Shown: positions 18,442 through 27,920, counted from the stretch's first letter. The stretch: 64,000 nt of DNA from Neobacillus vireti (GCF_001026695.1 NZ_LDNB01000007.1:1-64000), one strand, 5' to 3'. Translations and numbers: made by a program. Notes: a model not told the origin generated them from the sequence alone.

Positions 18442-19074
18442 GAATGCAATCTCCAATCTATGAAAAAAATATATATCATATTCCTTACATTCATTTTACC
18501 TATACTATTAGGGGATGTTAACTTAATGGGACCAAAATTTAAATTACAAGAGAAAAACTAGGTTAAGGTAAACACTATTACATCTATAATTCTCTGCGAC
18601 CACCACACAAGCCACGATGAGTGCATACCGCAGATAACAAAAAAGACAATGAAAAAATTCCTCTATTCAAATATCAGAGCTCTGATCATCGGTATGATCA
18701 AGCCTGTCCATAATCTGCTCAAGTAAGACATCTGCCTCGGCAAGCAGTGACTATGTGTATGCCTAAGTGAATGTGGTGTTAATTCCTTATGTTATTGAAG
18801 AAAAAATGTAGATACTTTTCAAAGTACCCTTTATAAAGGATATACGGTTAAAGGAAGTACGCCTTGTGGTAATGAAGAAAGCCTGCTATAATTGCAACCT
18901 TACCACTCGAGTGGTTACTAACTCAAGTTTCGCAGCAGAAATTAGGCATTAAAGTCTTGATATACATAGGCTGCGGGCTAAACCTAAACATCACTTGCTT
19001 AAAAACGGATTAAACCGGTTTTTTCGGTGCATACTTGAGTTATAAATATTAAACATCTAAAAGGAGAATACATC
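18442..19074. other. Intergenic region between the deletion scar and the RidA gene
   Basis: About 630 bases. On the minus strand at about 18684-18750 there is a gene-like stretch (LLAEADVLLEQIMDRLDHTDDQSSDI-stop) that could be the end of a lost gene. ATCAGAGCTCTGAT at about 18678-18691 is a perfect 14-bp palindrome. The RidA gene has AAAGGAG just before its ATG. Nothing else convincing was seen. Confidence 0.35.
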
Positions 19075-20346
19075 ATGAGCGGCTATAACGCAGTATCAGC
19101 AAAAAATACGGAAAATGCTCCAAACGGTAACGGTTTATATTCACAAACTGTAGCTTTCTCTCATTACAATAATCTTTCAGCGCAATTACCTATCGAACCC
19201 ACAACTGGTAAATTGGTAGCTGGTGGTATAAAAGAGCAGACTGAACAGTGCTTTAAAAATATCAAGGCAATTGTAGACAGCATCGATCATGTTATGAGCG
19301 ATATTGTTAGAATCACGGTATTCGTTAAGAATATTAAAGATGTTGACGCTGTAGACGAAGTTTATAAAACATTCTTCCCAACTTATGTTCCTGCACGGAC
19401 AACAGTTGCAGTTGCAGCTTTGCCTATGGATGCTATGGTACAAGTTGAAGCACTTCTTTCACACGGTGAAGGTACAATTCCAAATGCTCCACAAGCAGGC
19501 GACCTCATTAAGCTTACAAATAACACGGCAAATGCACCAACATGTTCTCTTTCTACACAAACTGTAGCGTTCTCTCATTACAATTATCTTTCAGCTCAAT
19601 TGCCGATCGATCCAAAAACTGGCAGATTCGTAACTGGCGGTGTACAAGAGCAGGCTGCACAATGCTTGAAAAATATTAAGGCAATTTTAGAAAGTATCGA
19701 CGTTCCTTTTGACGATATCGTTAAAATGACGATCTTCCTTAAAGACCTTTCGGATATTGAAGCGGTAAACGAAGTTTATTCAACATTTTTCCCAGACTCC
19801 GCTATCGCTAGGGCCGTAGCATATGTTCCTGCACGGACAGTAGTTGCAGCTTCAGCTCTACCTATGGATGCTTTGGTACAAATGGAAGCAGTGGTGTCAC
19901 ACGGAGATGGTACACCTCCACAAGCTGTTGAAGACAGACATGGAATCGTTATCTGGGCACGCAACACTGAAAATGCACCAAAGAGTTCTCTGTCTACACA
20001 AACTGTAGCGTTCTCTCATTACAATCACCTTTCAGCTCAATTACCTTTGGATCCAAAAACTGGCCAATTGGTAGATGGCGGCGTAAAAGAGCAAGCTGAA
20101 CAGTGCTTGAAAAATGTTAAGGCAATTGTTGAAAGTATCGACCACGTTATGGACGATGTCGTTAAAGTAAATATCTTCGTTAAAAATATCGCGGATATGG
20201 ATGCTGTAGACGAAGTTTACAAAACATTCTTCCCAGGTGGAGTTCCTGCACGAAGAACAGTTGGCGTATCAGCATTACCTGAAGATGCGTTAATCCAAAT
20301 CGATGTAGTTGTAGGAAATGCTGAAGGAACACCTCCAAAAGCATAA
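19075..20346 (+). CDS. Three fused RidA (YjgF/UK114) domains in one chain
   Basis: A 423-residue protein made of three tandem copies of the RidA domain (about residues 4-134, 150-280 and 288-420), joined by short Gly/Pro-rich linkers. Each copy has SQTVAFSHYN or TQTVAFSHYN, a KNIKAI-type helix, and the active-site arginine in a VPAR motif (Arg108, Arg254, Arg393). The partner acidic residue is Glu125, Glu271 and Asp410. RidA enzymes hydrolyse reactive enamines and imines formed by PLP enzymes. They normally work as homotrimers of about 125-residue subunits with active sites between subunits, so this looks like a covalent trimer. Copy 2 has an 8-residue insert (SAIARAVA) before its VPAR. The gene stands alone, with AAAGGAG before the ATG and a strong terminator after it. 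Confidence 0.9.
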   Translation: MSGYNAVSAKNTENAPNGNGLYSQTVAFSHYNNLSAQLPIEPTTGKLVAGGIKEQTEQCFKNIKAIVDSIDHVMSDIVRITVFVKNIKDVDAVDEVYKTFFPTYVPARTTVAVAALPMDAMVQVEALLSHGEGTIPNAPQAGDLIKLTNNTANAPTCSLSTQTVAFSHYNYLSAQLPIDPKTGRFVTGGVQEQAAQCLKNIKAILESIDVPFDDIVKMTIFLKDLSDIEAVNEVYSTFFPDSAIARAVAYVPARTVVAASALPMDALVQMEAVVSHGDGTPPQAVEDRHGIVIWARNTENAPKSSLSTQTVAFSHYNHLSAQLPLDPKTGQLVDGGVKEQAEQCLKNVKAIVESIDHVMDDVVKVNIFVKNIADMDAVDEVYKTFFPGGVPARRTVGVSALPEDALIQIDVVVGNAEGTPPKA

Positions 20347-20432
20347 CAGGCATTTGTTTGTAAATACAGGAACGATCAACGTTATTTGTTAATGCCGAGG
20401 TTGAATGCGAAATCGCATATTCAAGTCATTAA

Positions 20433-20477
20433 AAGAAGCTGTCTCAAATGAAAATTGAGACAGCTTCCTTCTTTTAA
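20433..20477 (+). terminator. Rho-independent terminator of the triple-RidA gene
   Basis: GAAGCTGTCTCAA (20435-20447) is perfectly complementary to TTGAGACAGCTTC (20455-20467) and is followed by CTTCTTTTA. A second weaker hairpin (AAAAAGCATC, then GATGCTTTTTT) follows at about 20490-20540. Confidence 0.9.
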
Positions 20478-20677
20478 CAGCATAGATGAAAAAGCATCGA
20501 GATTTTAGCCGATTATGGCAGAAAGCTTGATGCTTTTTTAGTTTCCGGGCATAACAAAAAAACTGGGTTAGCTTGCGAATCTATGCGATTGAGTTTTTAA
20601 AGACGGTGATACCTAAACTTTGGAATTATCTTTATTAAAAGTCAGCAAAAAAACAGCGGAAAGGTCCCGCTGTTCTC

Positions 20678-20926
20678 TTAACACCAACCGCTTTCATCAC
20701 AATCGGTGTATCTAGCTTGTGGATGTTCGGTAGTTGTCACATGCTGAAATATTTTTTGTTCGTCTGTTTCGAAATGATGGTCCATTTGGATTGAATACCC
20801 ATTAGGCAATTGAATGTTTCCGATTTTCTCATTTTCTAAATAAAGTTCAATCTCGCCATTTTTTAATTTTCCTACTACACGGTCCGTAACGTCTATTTTC
20901 TGTTGTTTTAAAACCACATGATTCAT
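20678..20926 (-). CDS. yusG: YusG-like protein (DUF2553 family)
   Basis: An 82-residue soluble protein, MNHVVLKQQKIDVTDRVVGKLKNGEIELYLENEKIG.., ending ARYTDCDESGWC. The conserved core and the Cys-rich C-terminal end agree with my memory of B. subtilis YusG, whose function is unknown. The start has a GAAAGGA site upstream. It stands alone on the minus strand; in B. subtilis yusG lies near glycine-cleavage and fatty-acid genes, which are not present here. The family call is from memory. Confidence 0.6.
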   Translation of the reverse strand: MNHVVLKQQKIDVTDRVVGKLKNGEIELYLENEKIGNIQLPNGYSIQMDHHFETDEQKIFQHVTTTEHPQARYTDCDESGWC

Positions 20927-21145
20927 CCTTTCAAAGAGTCTCTGGAGATAGTATTCCCTGATTAGCCAGATTATTATTAGGGCTTTTACGGAAAAAGAAA
21001 AGGAAGCCTCTAGTCCGAGATCGAATGTACAGGATGCCTCAACCTAGTCAAATCGAGAGAGCGTTCTTCCATATATTTATCCTCTGGATCAAGAATCTCG
21101 TCAATATTCACATATGTACAAACATATTTAATATTGCTCTATATA

Positions 21146-22183
21146 CTATTTAACCTTTTGCCGTAAATATCGTTTATCATTCATAAATAAACTCCAAAAA
21201 TAAATAAAGCCAGGAAAGAGAATTGCGAACCCTATAATGTAGGTAATAAATACAGCTCTAAATGAATTAGGATCTGTAAAAGCCGACTGAATTGTCACAT
21301 TAGGATAGATGATATAAGGCAAATGTGCTTTCCCATATACATAACTTGCAATTAGGTATTGGAGCGTCACTGCAATAACAGAGAGTCTTGGCATCCCCTT
21401 GACCCCTCTCTGAAAAGAAAATGGGGCATACAATCCGATCCCTATAATCAAAAAGAAGCCAACAGAAATAAGTAAAAGTGGAAGGTCGTCCATCATTCTA
21501 TTGTATAGCCACTCAGCATCATTTGGTAAGGTAAGCATAATGAGAAAGGCCATGAGTAAGGAAATGGGTCCTAAAATTTTCCCATCGCGAAGGTATACTC
21601 GATATGCCTCCATTTCATTAGATGCTTTCGAGTAATCCGCTAACAATAAAGACGAGAGAAAAAGAGTACTACTGATTGCAAAGCCAATAAATGCATAAAC
21701 ATTGGGGCTTGTAAAAAGCCTAAATAAATTTAAATTCGCTGTACCATTCATGTAATCAACAAATTCCCCATGCGTTATTGGCAATACACTAATTAAAAGA
21801 CCAGGAATTAGTATTCCTGCAATACCTGATATGTACGTCAATGGCTTTTTATACTCGATTGCGATATTTGAAAATACTAAAAATGCGCTTCGCAAAGCAA
21901 GTAAAAGCAGGATTATACTTCCGGGAATGATCAGTATAGTGCCTAGAGTATAGGCTGCATTTGGAAAAAGACTATAGACAGCTACAACTAATGCAACAAT
22001 AAATGTATTAGTCACTTCCCAAGTGGGTGATAGATATCTATTGGCAATATCGGTTGCTTTCGTTTTTTTTCGATTAATGTAAATCATTGACCAAAAGCCA
22101 GCACCGAAGTCCATTGTTGCCATGACAGCATAAATAAAGACAAACCCCCATAGCACGGTAATCGCAATCAGAGCATTAGCCAT
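21146..22183 (-). CDS. cydB: Cytochrome bd-type quinol oxidase subunit II (YthB-like)
   Basis: A 345-residue protein with about eight to nine membrane helices. It starts MANALIAITVLWGFVFIYAVMATMDFGAGF and contains LSPTWEVTNTFIVALVVAVYSLFP, both typical of CydB. It forms the second membrane subunit of the bd oxidase, which reduces oxygen to water using menaquinol. I choose the ATG at 22183 because AGGAGG lies eight bases before it; the ATG at 22189 is only two bases from that site. It directly follows cydA. Confidence 0.92.
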   Translation of the reverse strand: MANALIAITVLWGFVFIYAVMATMDFGAGFWSMIYINRKKTKATDIANRYLSPTWEVTNTFIVALVVAVYSLFPNAAYTLGTILIIPGSIILLLLALRSAFLVFSNIAIEYKKPLTYISGIAGILIPGLLISVLPITHGEFVDYMNGTANLNLFRLFTSPNVYAFIGFAISSTLFLSSLLLADYSKASNEMEAYRVYLRDGKILGPISLLMAFLIMLTLPNDAEWLYNRMMDDLPLLLISVGFFLIIGIGLYAPFSFQRGVKGMPRLSVIAVTLQYLIASYVYGKAHLPYIIYPNVTIQSAFTDPNSFRAVFITYIIGFAILFPGFIYFWSLFMNDKRYLRQKVK

Positions 22184-22195
22184 TTGCATATCCTC

Positions 22196-23557
22196 CTATG
22201 AATTTGAACTGAACAAAGGGACCGTTTTCTTTTCTGCACGCTCTATATCATCCAATTCTGTGTTTTTTCTAAAGAAGTATAACAATACAAACACAACCGC
22301 AAGCGCCAAAATCATGTAAACAAAAATAAACAATATGAATAATGTACTTAAGTTCGTCGCAGTTGTGGCTGACTCAGCTGTTGATAAGATCCTGTATATC
22401 ACCCATGGCTGGCGGCCCGTACACGCAAAAACCCATCCAAATTCAATCGCAAGTACGGCCAATGGACCTGTAGTAACTAGTGTCCAAAGCATGATTTTCG
22501 GGTAATGCTTCTTTTTTAATAGTTTCCTCCAGGCATACATGAAGATAGGGATTAGTATAAGCAATGAACCAATTCCAACCATTGCGTTAAAAAGAGTATG
22601 TATAAATAATGGCGGCCAAAGCTCCTCTGGAAAATCATTCAAACCAACAACGACCGTATCAAAGCTATTTCCAGCAAGAAAGCTTAGCGCCCAAGGAATT
22701 TCAATTGCCCATTTTATTTCTTGTGTTTCTCGATCGGTAAAACCACCGATGGCAAGTGGGGCATGTGATTGTGTTTCAAATAATCCCTCTGCAGCAGCTA
22801 GCTTTTCTGGTTGGTATTCATGTAAATATTGAGCAGCAGAATGTCCATTTATCGCAGTTAAGAAAGCAAAAATACCCCCTACTACTAAACTCAGCCTAAG
22901 TGCCTTTTGGTGAAACAAGTAAACTCTTGATCCAGATTCATGTTTCATCATTTTAAAAGCGGCAACAGAACAGACAACAAAAGCTCCCACAACGTAGGCA
23001 GACAACGCAACGTGCCCAGCAGTTACAAAGAAGCTGGGGTTAAAAAAAGCAGCCCAAGGATTAATGTCTAAAAATTCACCATTTTCATATCGGAATCCTG
23101 CAGGAGTACCCTGAAAGGCATGGACATTTGTAATCAATACAGCTGAAGCTAGTGCACCCATAGCGACTAGTATTAAGCTTACTATTCTCATCCAAGGAGC
23201 AATTCTTTCTGCAGCATATACATAGATAGACATAAAAAGAGCCTCTATAAAAAAAGCATATATTTCAATTTGAAAAGGAAGCGGCATTACCCGGCCTATC
23301 ACTTCCATAAAACCAGGCCAAAGTAACGAGAGTTGGACTCCGGCTATAGTTCCAGTCGGTATACCAACTCCAAGTAAGACGGCAAATGCCTTTGTCCAAC
23401 GCTTAGCCATTACAACATAATCTTGATCTTTCGTTTTTTGGTAAAGCAGCTCAGCAGTCAAAATCATAAATGGCAACCCTACTCCTATAGTTGCAAATAT
23501 AATATGAAATGCCATTGTCGTACCAAATAAAGAACGGGCTACTAATAGATCGTCCAT
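22196..23557 (-). CDS. cydA: Cytochrome bd-type quinol oxidase subunit I (YthA/CIO-like)
   Basis: A 453-residue haem-binding subunit. Visible are the N-terminal haem ligand region (ARSLFGTTMAFHIIFATIGVG), the quinol-site GRQPWVIY segment near the C-terminal third, and the conserved FQIEIYAFFIEALFMSIYVYAAERI. The quinol loop is short, as in the cyanide-insensitive or YthA type rather than long-loop E. coli CydA. ATG at 23557 is preceded by GGGAGG; a TTG two codons earlier is the alternative. The cydDC assembly transporter genes are not in the window. Confidence 0.92.
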   Translation of the reverse strand: MDDLLVARSLFGTTMAFHIIFATIGVGLPFMILTAELLYQKTKDQDYVVMAKRWTKAFAVLLGVGIPTGTIAGVQLSLLWPGFMEVIGRVMPLPFQIEIYAFFIEALFMSIYVYAAERIAPWMRIVSLILVAMGALASAVLITNVHAFQGTPAGFRYENGEFLDINPWAAFFNPSFFVTAGHVALSAYVVGAFVVCSVAAFKMMKHESGSRVYLFHQKALRLSLVVGGIFAFLTAINGHSAAQYLHEYQPEKLAAAEGLFETQSHAPLAIGGFTDRETQEIKWAIEIPWALSFLAGNSFDTVVVGLNDFPEELWPPLFIHTLFNAMVGIGSLLILIPIFMYAWRKLLKKKHYPKIMLWTLVTTGPLAVLAIEFGWVFACTGRQPWVIYRILSTAESATTATNLSTLFILFIFVYMILALAVVFVLLYFFRKNTELDDIERAEKKTVPLFSSNS

Positions 23558-23580
23558 AATCAATTCGTCCTCCCAGGGTT

Positions 23581-23644
23581 AATCGTCTTAAATAATCATT
23601 CCCAATTTATTGGATAATATGTAATGTTGTACCGAAAGACGATT
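23581..23644 (-). promoter_or_regulatory. cydAB upstream region with a 9-bp inverted repeat
   Basis: AATCGTCTT (23581-23589) and AAGACGATT (23636-23644) are perfect inverted arms 46 bp apart, just before the cydA ribosome site. A TATTAT box and a CCAATTTATTGG dyad lie between them. They could bind a redox regulator or form a leader hairpin; no Rex or ResD site could be assigned with confidence. Confidence 0.35.
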
Positions 23645-23712
23645 TTACTTGAAGCTATAATAGCTACCTTTTGTTGAACTCGTCGGCTTTAGTGAAACAA
23701 CTTCTGGCGTAT

Positions 23713-23766
23713 GGGGTCAGTCCCCCGGCGCATTAAAGCTTTAGTTCAGTTGGGGACTTACCCCAA
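23713..23766. repeat. Pair of REP-like GGGG-CCCC palindromes
   Basis: GGGGTCAGTCCCC (23713-23725) and TTGGGGACTTACCCCAA (23750-23766) lie 24 bp apart between cydA and the next gene. The first core resembles GGGGTCAGTCCCC repeats that, from memory, are scattered through Bacillaceae genomes. No coding function. Confidence 0.5.
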
Positions 23767-23790
23767 TGTCGCTAACATAATGTAAATTAA

Positions 23791-23836
23791 AAAGAGGCTT
23801 TTCATTAGTTGTCCAAACTTCGAGATGCCTCTTTTA
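23791..23836. terminator. Terminator-like hairpin, AAAGAGGC...GCCTCTTTT
   Basis: AAAGAGGC (23791-23798) pairs with GCCTCTTTT (23827-23835), with a long loop containing TTTTCATTAGTTGTCCAAAC. The loop sequence is related to the terminator family seen at 4.1, 27.9, 49.9 and 53.2 kb. No gene ends immediately upstream, so it may be a relic of a lost gene. Confidence 0.6.
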
Positions 23837-24173
23837 TATTTTGGTTTACATGCAGGTGTTTTTATTGCTAACAGAAGTCATCATTTTAGTTGAACTTATC
23901 ATTAGCTCCATAACCAATATCTCAGCCTAATGCTAGACAACATTGGAAATAGCAATCTATAGAAGATATAATAAGCAAGATAACGAAAGAAAATGGATTA
24001 AAAACACTAGAACAATTAATAAAAGTATTGCGTAAGTATATGTCCACGTTGAAAATAAAGCGGTATAAAAGGTTAAAAATAATAATGCCGTAAAATCAGT
24101 CCGGCAATGGGCCTTTTTGGTAAAAGTAAAAATAAAAGCCATATTAAGAGAGCTGATGTAAAGGGAGGATAAA

Positions 24174-25310
24174 ATGGAAGTAAATAAAAACAAGAATCAA
24201 AAGAATAAAGTCACTGGAATAGCTTCATTAAAGGAAGGGCTATCCGTATTAAAGTTGACAGATCTTCAGGACATTCGGAAAAAGCTGCAAATCAAAAATA
24301 TAAGTTCCTTGAAAAAGGCGGAATTAATTCAATATTTGGCAGAGGCAATCCCTTTTCTTCTAAGAAATATTATCAGCCAGTTCGATGAGCGACAATTATT
24401 TTTAATAAAAAATATTATTTCTAGTAATGGAGTCATTAGCGCAAAAAATGTAGAAATAGAAGAGATGGAGTATTTTCCTAAAACTGGTTTTATGTTTACT
24501 GGTGTTCAGAATGGCGATCCAATCATCATGATCCCTTTGGAATTATTGCCTTCTCTAGGAGAGATCGTTCAAGACGAAGCGATACTTGCAGAAGTCAAGC
24601 GGAATACGGAATGGATTAAGATAACCCGCGGTTTACTCTACTATTATGGAACAGTGCCGCATGACAAGCTATTGAATTTAGTTGAGAAATATACGCCTAT
24701 TCGCCCAGATTACCTTGCCTTCAATTATGTTATTTATGATGCGATAGAATACTACCAGGAAATTCACATTGACAGATACGGCTATTCTTACTGGGAAGTG
24801 CTAGACCCTTTAGATGTTTTAGAGGAGCAAGCATCTAGAAAGAATATAGACTACTATCCATTCTCGAAGAAACAGCTGCTTGAAGCTGGTGAAACGGACT
24901 ATGTGGAGCGTCCAAAGGGTTATTCTCAACTTTTAACGCTATTTACGAAGGAGTATCGGATGCCAAAACAAGAGGCGATAGAGTTCGTAGAGGACTGTAT
25001 TATCCATGTGAAATTAGGCCATCCACCAAGTCAGCTTCTTCAATATATACAGACGAAACTGACATTCGAAAGCTTAGAAGCTATACAAAGATTGATGGAT
25101 GACCTTGTTCTTCTTATGAATAATACGAGGAAATGGTATTTAAAGGGATATACATCAGTAGAGCTATCTGCGCATGAGAAGAAGGCATTACTACCTTCGC
25201 CTAATAAAAAAGGAGAGGTCATTAGTCTCCAAACCCGTCAAAAGATTGGCAGAAACGATCCATGTCCATGTGGGAGCGGGAAGAAATTTAAGAAATGTTG
25301 TGGAAATTGA
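24174..25310 (+). CDS. SEC-C motif protein with SAP/Rho-N-like N-terminus
   Basis: A 378-residue soluble protein. Residues about 28-60 ([35 protein letters not shown]) look like a SAP/Rho-N helix-extended-loop-helix motif. The C-terminus ([22 protein letters not shown]) is a classic SEC-C zinc-binding motif with the C-x-C-x8-C-C arrangement. SEC-C domains occur in SecA and many orphan proteins and bind zinc; the middle of this protein is not recognised. AAAGGGAGG precedes the ATG. A role in nucleic-acid or protein binding is possible but not shown. Confidence 0.8.
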   Translation: MEVNKNKNQKNKVTGIASLKEGLSVLKLTDLQDIRKKLQIKNISSLKKAELIQYLAEAIPFLLRNIISQFDERQLFLIKNIISSNGVISAKNVEIEEMEYFPKTGFMFTGVQNGDPIIMIPLELLPSLGEIVQDEAILAEVKRNTEWIKITRGLLYYYGTVPHDKLLNLVEKYTPIRPDYLAFNYVIYDAIEYYQEIHIDRYGYSYWEVLDPLDVLEEQASRKNIDYYPFSKKQLLEAGETDYVERPKGYSQLLTLFTKEYRMPKQEAIEFVEDCIIHVKLGHPPSQLLQYIQTKLTFESLEAIQRLMDDLVLLMNNTRKWYLKGYTSVELSAHEKKALLPSPNKKGEVISLQTRQKIGRNDPCPCGSGKKFKKCCGN

Positions 25311-25466
25311 AAATCTAGACGGCGATAAAAAAGACCAATCATGTCAAATGTTAACTGGGCGGCATTTCCAGAAATATACAAATTTTTGCAGTAGCTAAAG
25401 TATCTGGTGCAACTAGATAAGAGACAATTAAGACAATTTTATGGCTTTGTATTAGGGAGAAGGAAA

Positions 25467-26858
25467 ATGAGATTACAAGAAATCATGGGGATAGTTAGGG
25501 AATATTTTTTTCTAGCATTAATAGCAGTAATTGTTTTAGGGCTTATTTTTTTTATAGGGTATTTCATTGTATATAGAAAACTTTTTGGAGGGAAGAAAGA
25601 ACTTACCAAGAAGAAAATACTGTTTGGGGGAATGTTTACTGGATATATCATCATGGTAATTGGAGTGACCTTTTTGAACAGAGGTTCAAACTATCAGGGC
25701 GAGATGAATTTATCTTTTCTTAGTTCATATAGAGAAGCTTGGTATAGTTTTAGTGTAAGGCATTGGCAGTTTGTGTGTTTAAATATACTCATGTTTGTAC
25801 CGTTTGGTATCCTTTTGCCATTATTACGTCCACGTTTTCAAAGAGCTATTTGGACAATCGGAGCGGCATTGTTATTTACTCTTTCCATTGAAAGTTTCCA
25901 ATTAATGACGGGAACTGGGATTTTTGAAGTGGATGATCTTTTTAATAATCTATTGGGTGCAATCATTGGATACGGTATCATTATGTGCTTCTTCCCAATA
26001 AAAGCAAAGGGGAAAAGGCAATCATTTTTCTATCTTTCACCTTTATTTCTAGTAGTCCTCTCATTCGGAAGCATTTTTACGTATTACCATTTTAAGGAGT
26101 TTGGGAATCTCTCGATTGTGCCAATTCATAGAGCTGATATGACACAAGCAACAACCACCATTGATGTACAGTTCAACGATAATAGAATAACAGTTCCAGT
26201 TTATAGAGCACCGAGCTATACAAAGGCTGCTGCTGATAATTTTGTTACAAATTTTTCCGAAAGAATCCATCTGGACTCCACGAATATGGAGGTCATTTCC
26301 TATCCGGATGAAGGTGTTTATTGGATTGGAAGTGATAGATCTCATAATATCTGGTTTCAATTCTTAGATGGAAGTTATCGTTATACGGATTTTTCCAGCT
26401 TTGACGAGGATAAAGAGCCAAAAGATGTAGAAGAGGAAACCTTAGAAGAAAACTTAACAAAATTCGGCATAGATATTCCACAAGACTCGCATTTTCGAAA
26501 AGTCGAGACTGGTACTTATGAGTGGAAGGTAGATAAAAAGGTAATAGAAAATCAGCTAATAGATGGTTCTTTAACGGTAAGTTATTATAACGACGATACA
26601 GTGAAGGATATTGCAAATCAATTAATAACCTATGACAAGGTAAGGGATATTCAAATAAAGAGCGAAAAAGAAGCATATAAAGAAATTTTAGATGGTAAAT
26701 TTCAATATTACTCTAAAAATAAAATGATAGAAACCATACATATCGATAAAGTGGAAATAAGCTACTATTTAGATTCCAAAGGCTATTATCAACCTGTTTA
26801 TGCTTTCCATAGTACAGTAGATGGAAACGATATGACTATCTTAATTCCGGGAATTTAA
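25467..26858 (+). CDS. VanZ-family membrane protein with C-terminal extracellular domain
   Basis: A 463-residue protein. The first half has about five helices with the VanZ-like core (NILMFVPFGILLPLL, then SIESFQLMTGTGIFEVDDLFNNLLGAIIGYG). Residues from about 200 form a hydrophilic, probably extracytoplasmic domain that I do not recognise. VanZ proteins are linked to teicoplanin resistance and cell-envelope modification, but most members have no known role. The ATG at 25467 has GGGAGAAGG; a GTG at 25407 extends the frame without a ribosome site. Followed by a strong terminator. Confidence 0.8.
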   Translation: MRLQEIMGIVREYFFLALIAVIVLGLIFFIGYFIVYRKLFGGKKELTKKKILFGGMFTGYIIMVIGVTFLNRGSNYQGEMNLSFLSSYREAWYSFSVRHWQFVCLNILMFVPFGILLPLLRPRFQRAIWTIGAALLFTLSIESFQLMTGTGIFEVDDLFNNLLGAIIGYGIIMCFFPIKAKGKRQSFFYLSPLFLVVLSFGSIFTYYHFKEFGNLSIVPIHRADMTQATTTIDVQFNDNRITVPVYRAPSYTKAAADNFVTNFSERIHLDSTNMEVISYPDEGVYWIGSDRSHNIWFQFLDGSYRYTDFSSFDEDKEPKDVEEETLEENLTKFGIDIPQDSHFRKVETGTYEWKVDKKVIENQLIDGSLTVSYYNDDTVKDIANQLITYDKVRDIQIKSEKEAYKEILDGKFQYYSKNKMIETIHIDKVEISYYLDSKGYYQPVYAFHSTVDGNDMTILIPGI

Positions 26859-26875
26859 AAGACTTTATTGCTGAC

Positions 26876-26910
26876 GGGACGAGGGGATTGGCCCCTCGTC
26901 CTTGTTTTTC
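26876..26910 (+). terminator. Rho-independent terminator of the VanZ-family gene
   Basis: GGACGAGGGG (26877-26886) pairs perfectly with CCCCTCGTCC (26892-26901) and is followed by TTGTTTTT. Confidence 0.92.
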
Positions 26911-27108
26911 CATTATTTAGGATAGTTCCCCTGTCCTCCTGTCCCGAGTTTAAGATATTTCCTGCCATTTTGTGGATAGATCTCTTGAATAGGCCTTTTC
27001 CATGAAATAAAAGAATTGATAAGCTATACTTGAATTGTAAGGTAATTCTTAGACATACCTATAAAAATGAAAGTCTAAGATTCAAATAAAAAGAAAGGTG
27101 GAAGTAAA

Positions 27109-27696
27109 GTGAATACGTTAGTAGCTCAAGAAAGAAAAGACTTTAAAAAAGGTTCTTTGAGGAAATTGAAAAATAGTGGAGAGATTCCTGCAGTTGTTTA
27201 TGGTAGGGAGATTAATACAAAATCTATTTCTATTAAAAACGCAGATTTACTAAAAGTGATAAAAGCTGTTGGTAGAAATGGCATAATGACTCTTAATCTT
27301 GATGGAAAATCAACAAATGTTATTTTAAGAGACTACCAAAATGACCCAGTCAAAAAGGAGATTCTTCATATAGACTTCCTTCAAGTTAATCAGCACACTG
27401 AAATCGACACTAAAGTGAGTGTAATTCTAAAGGGAACATCGAATGGCGAGAAAGCCGGGGGAATAGTGAAACAACTTCTTCACGAATTGAATATAACTGC
27501 TAAAGCTAATGATATCCCTGATAATATTGAAATTGATATCACTGATTTTGAAATCGGCCGGACTGTACGAGTAGCAGATCTTAAAAAGGATTATAATAAC
27601 TTTACGATCAATAATGAGAATGAAGAAACTATAATAATGATTGACTATGTGAAAAACACAGAGGAAGAAGAGGATATAAGTGCAGTTGAGGTTTAA
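27109..27696 (+). CDS. ctc: 50S ribosomal protein L25 / general stress protein Ctc
   Basis: A 195-residue protein of the L25/TL5/Ctc family: an N-terminal L25 domain that binds 5S rRNA (about 1-90, with GEIPAVVYGREI and DPVKKEILHIDFLQV) and a C-terminal TL5 domain (about 95-185), ending in an acidic tail. In B. subtilis Ctc is a stress-induced ribosomal protein. There the gene lies between prs and spoVC; here it is alone, so it may be a second copy. GTG start at 27109 with AAAGGTGG. No clear SigB promoter was found upstream. Confidence 0.92.
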   Translation: MNTLVAQERKDFKKGSLRKLKNSGEIPAVVYGREINTKSISIKNADLLKVIKAVGRNGIMTLNLDGKSTNVILRDYQNDPVKKEILHIDFLQVNQHTEIDTKVSVILKGTSNGEKAGGIVKQLLHELNITAKANDIPDNIEIDITDFEIGRTVRVADLKKDYNNFTINNENEETIIMIDYVKNTEEEEDISAVEV

Positions 27697-27875
27697 AGAG
27701 TTCGTCTTAATACTTTCTGCAACAAATATCCCTCTATGCTAATGCTCTGCCAAGCTTAGCATATTTAAAATTACCGTTTAGAATTATAAATAAACCGGAA
27801 AACTATGTCAATACTTTTTTTAAGCATTTAAAATGAATTGTTTTTCCAATAAAAAAATCAAAGCAGCAATACTTT

Positions 27876-27920
27876 AGGCTTCTCATGAGTTCAGCGAACT
27901 TTTGAGAGGCTTTTTTTTTT
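27876..27920. terminator. Bidirectional terminator of an integrase remnant
   Basis: AGGCTTCTCATGAGTTC (27876-27892) pairs with GAACTTTTGAGAGGCTT (27896-27912), with a few mismatches, and a run of ten T follows. It sits directly next to the C-terminal end of an integrase fragment on the minus strand. Very similar to the hairpin at 53162-53208. Confidence 0.8.

Noticed and set aside
18684-18750. A minus-strand gene end (..MDRLDHTDDQSSDI)
   Set aside because: It is too short and has no recognised family; kept only as a remark in the intergenic entry.
23957-24193. A 78-codon hydrophobic frame on the minus strand
   Set aside because: The low-complexity hydrophobic translation comes from an AT-rich region. 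It has no convincing start signal and overlaps the start of the SEC-C gene.
26293-26676. A 127-codon minus-strand frame inside the VanZ-family gene
   Set aside because: It lies wholly antisense to a well-supported gene and shows no recognisable domain.
27016-27060. A possible SigB promoter for ctc
   Set aside because: GTTTAA at about 26948 is followed by TGGATAG, but the spacing is too long for the SigB consensus.
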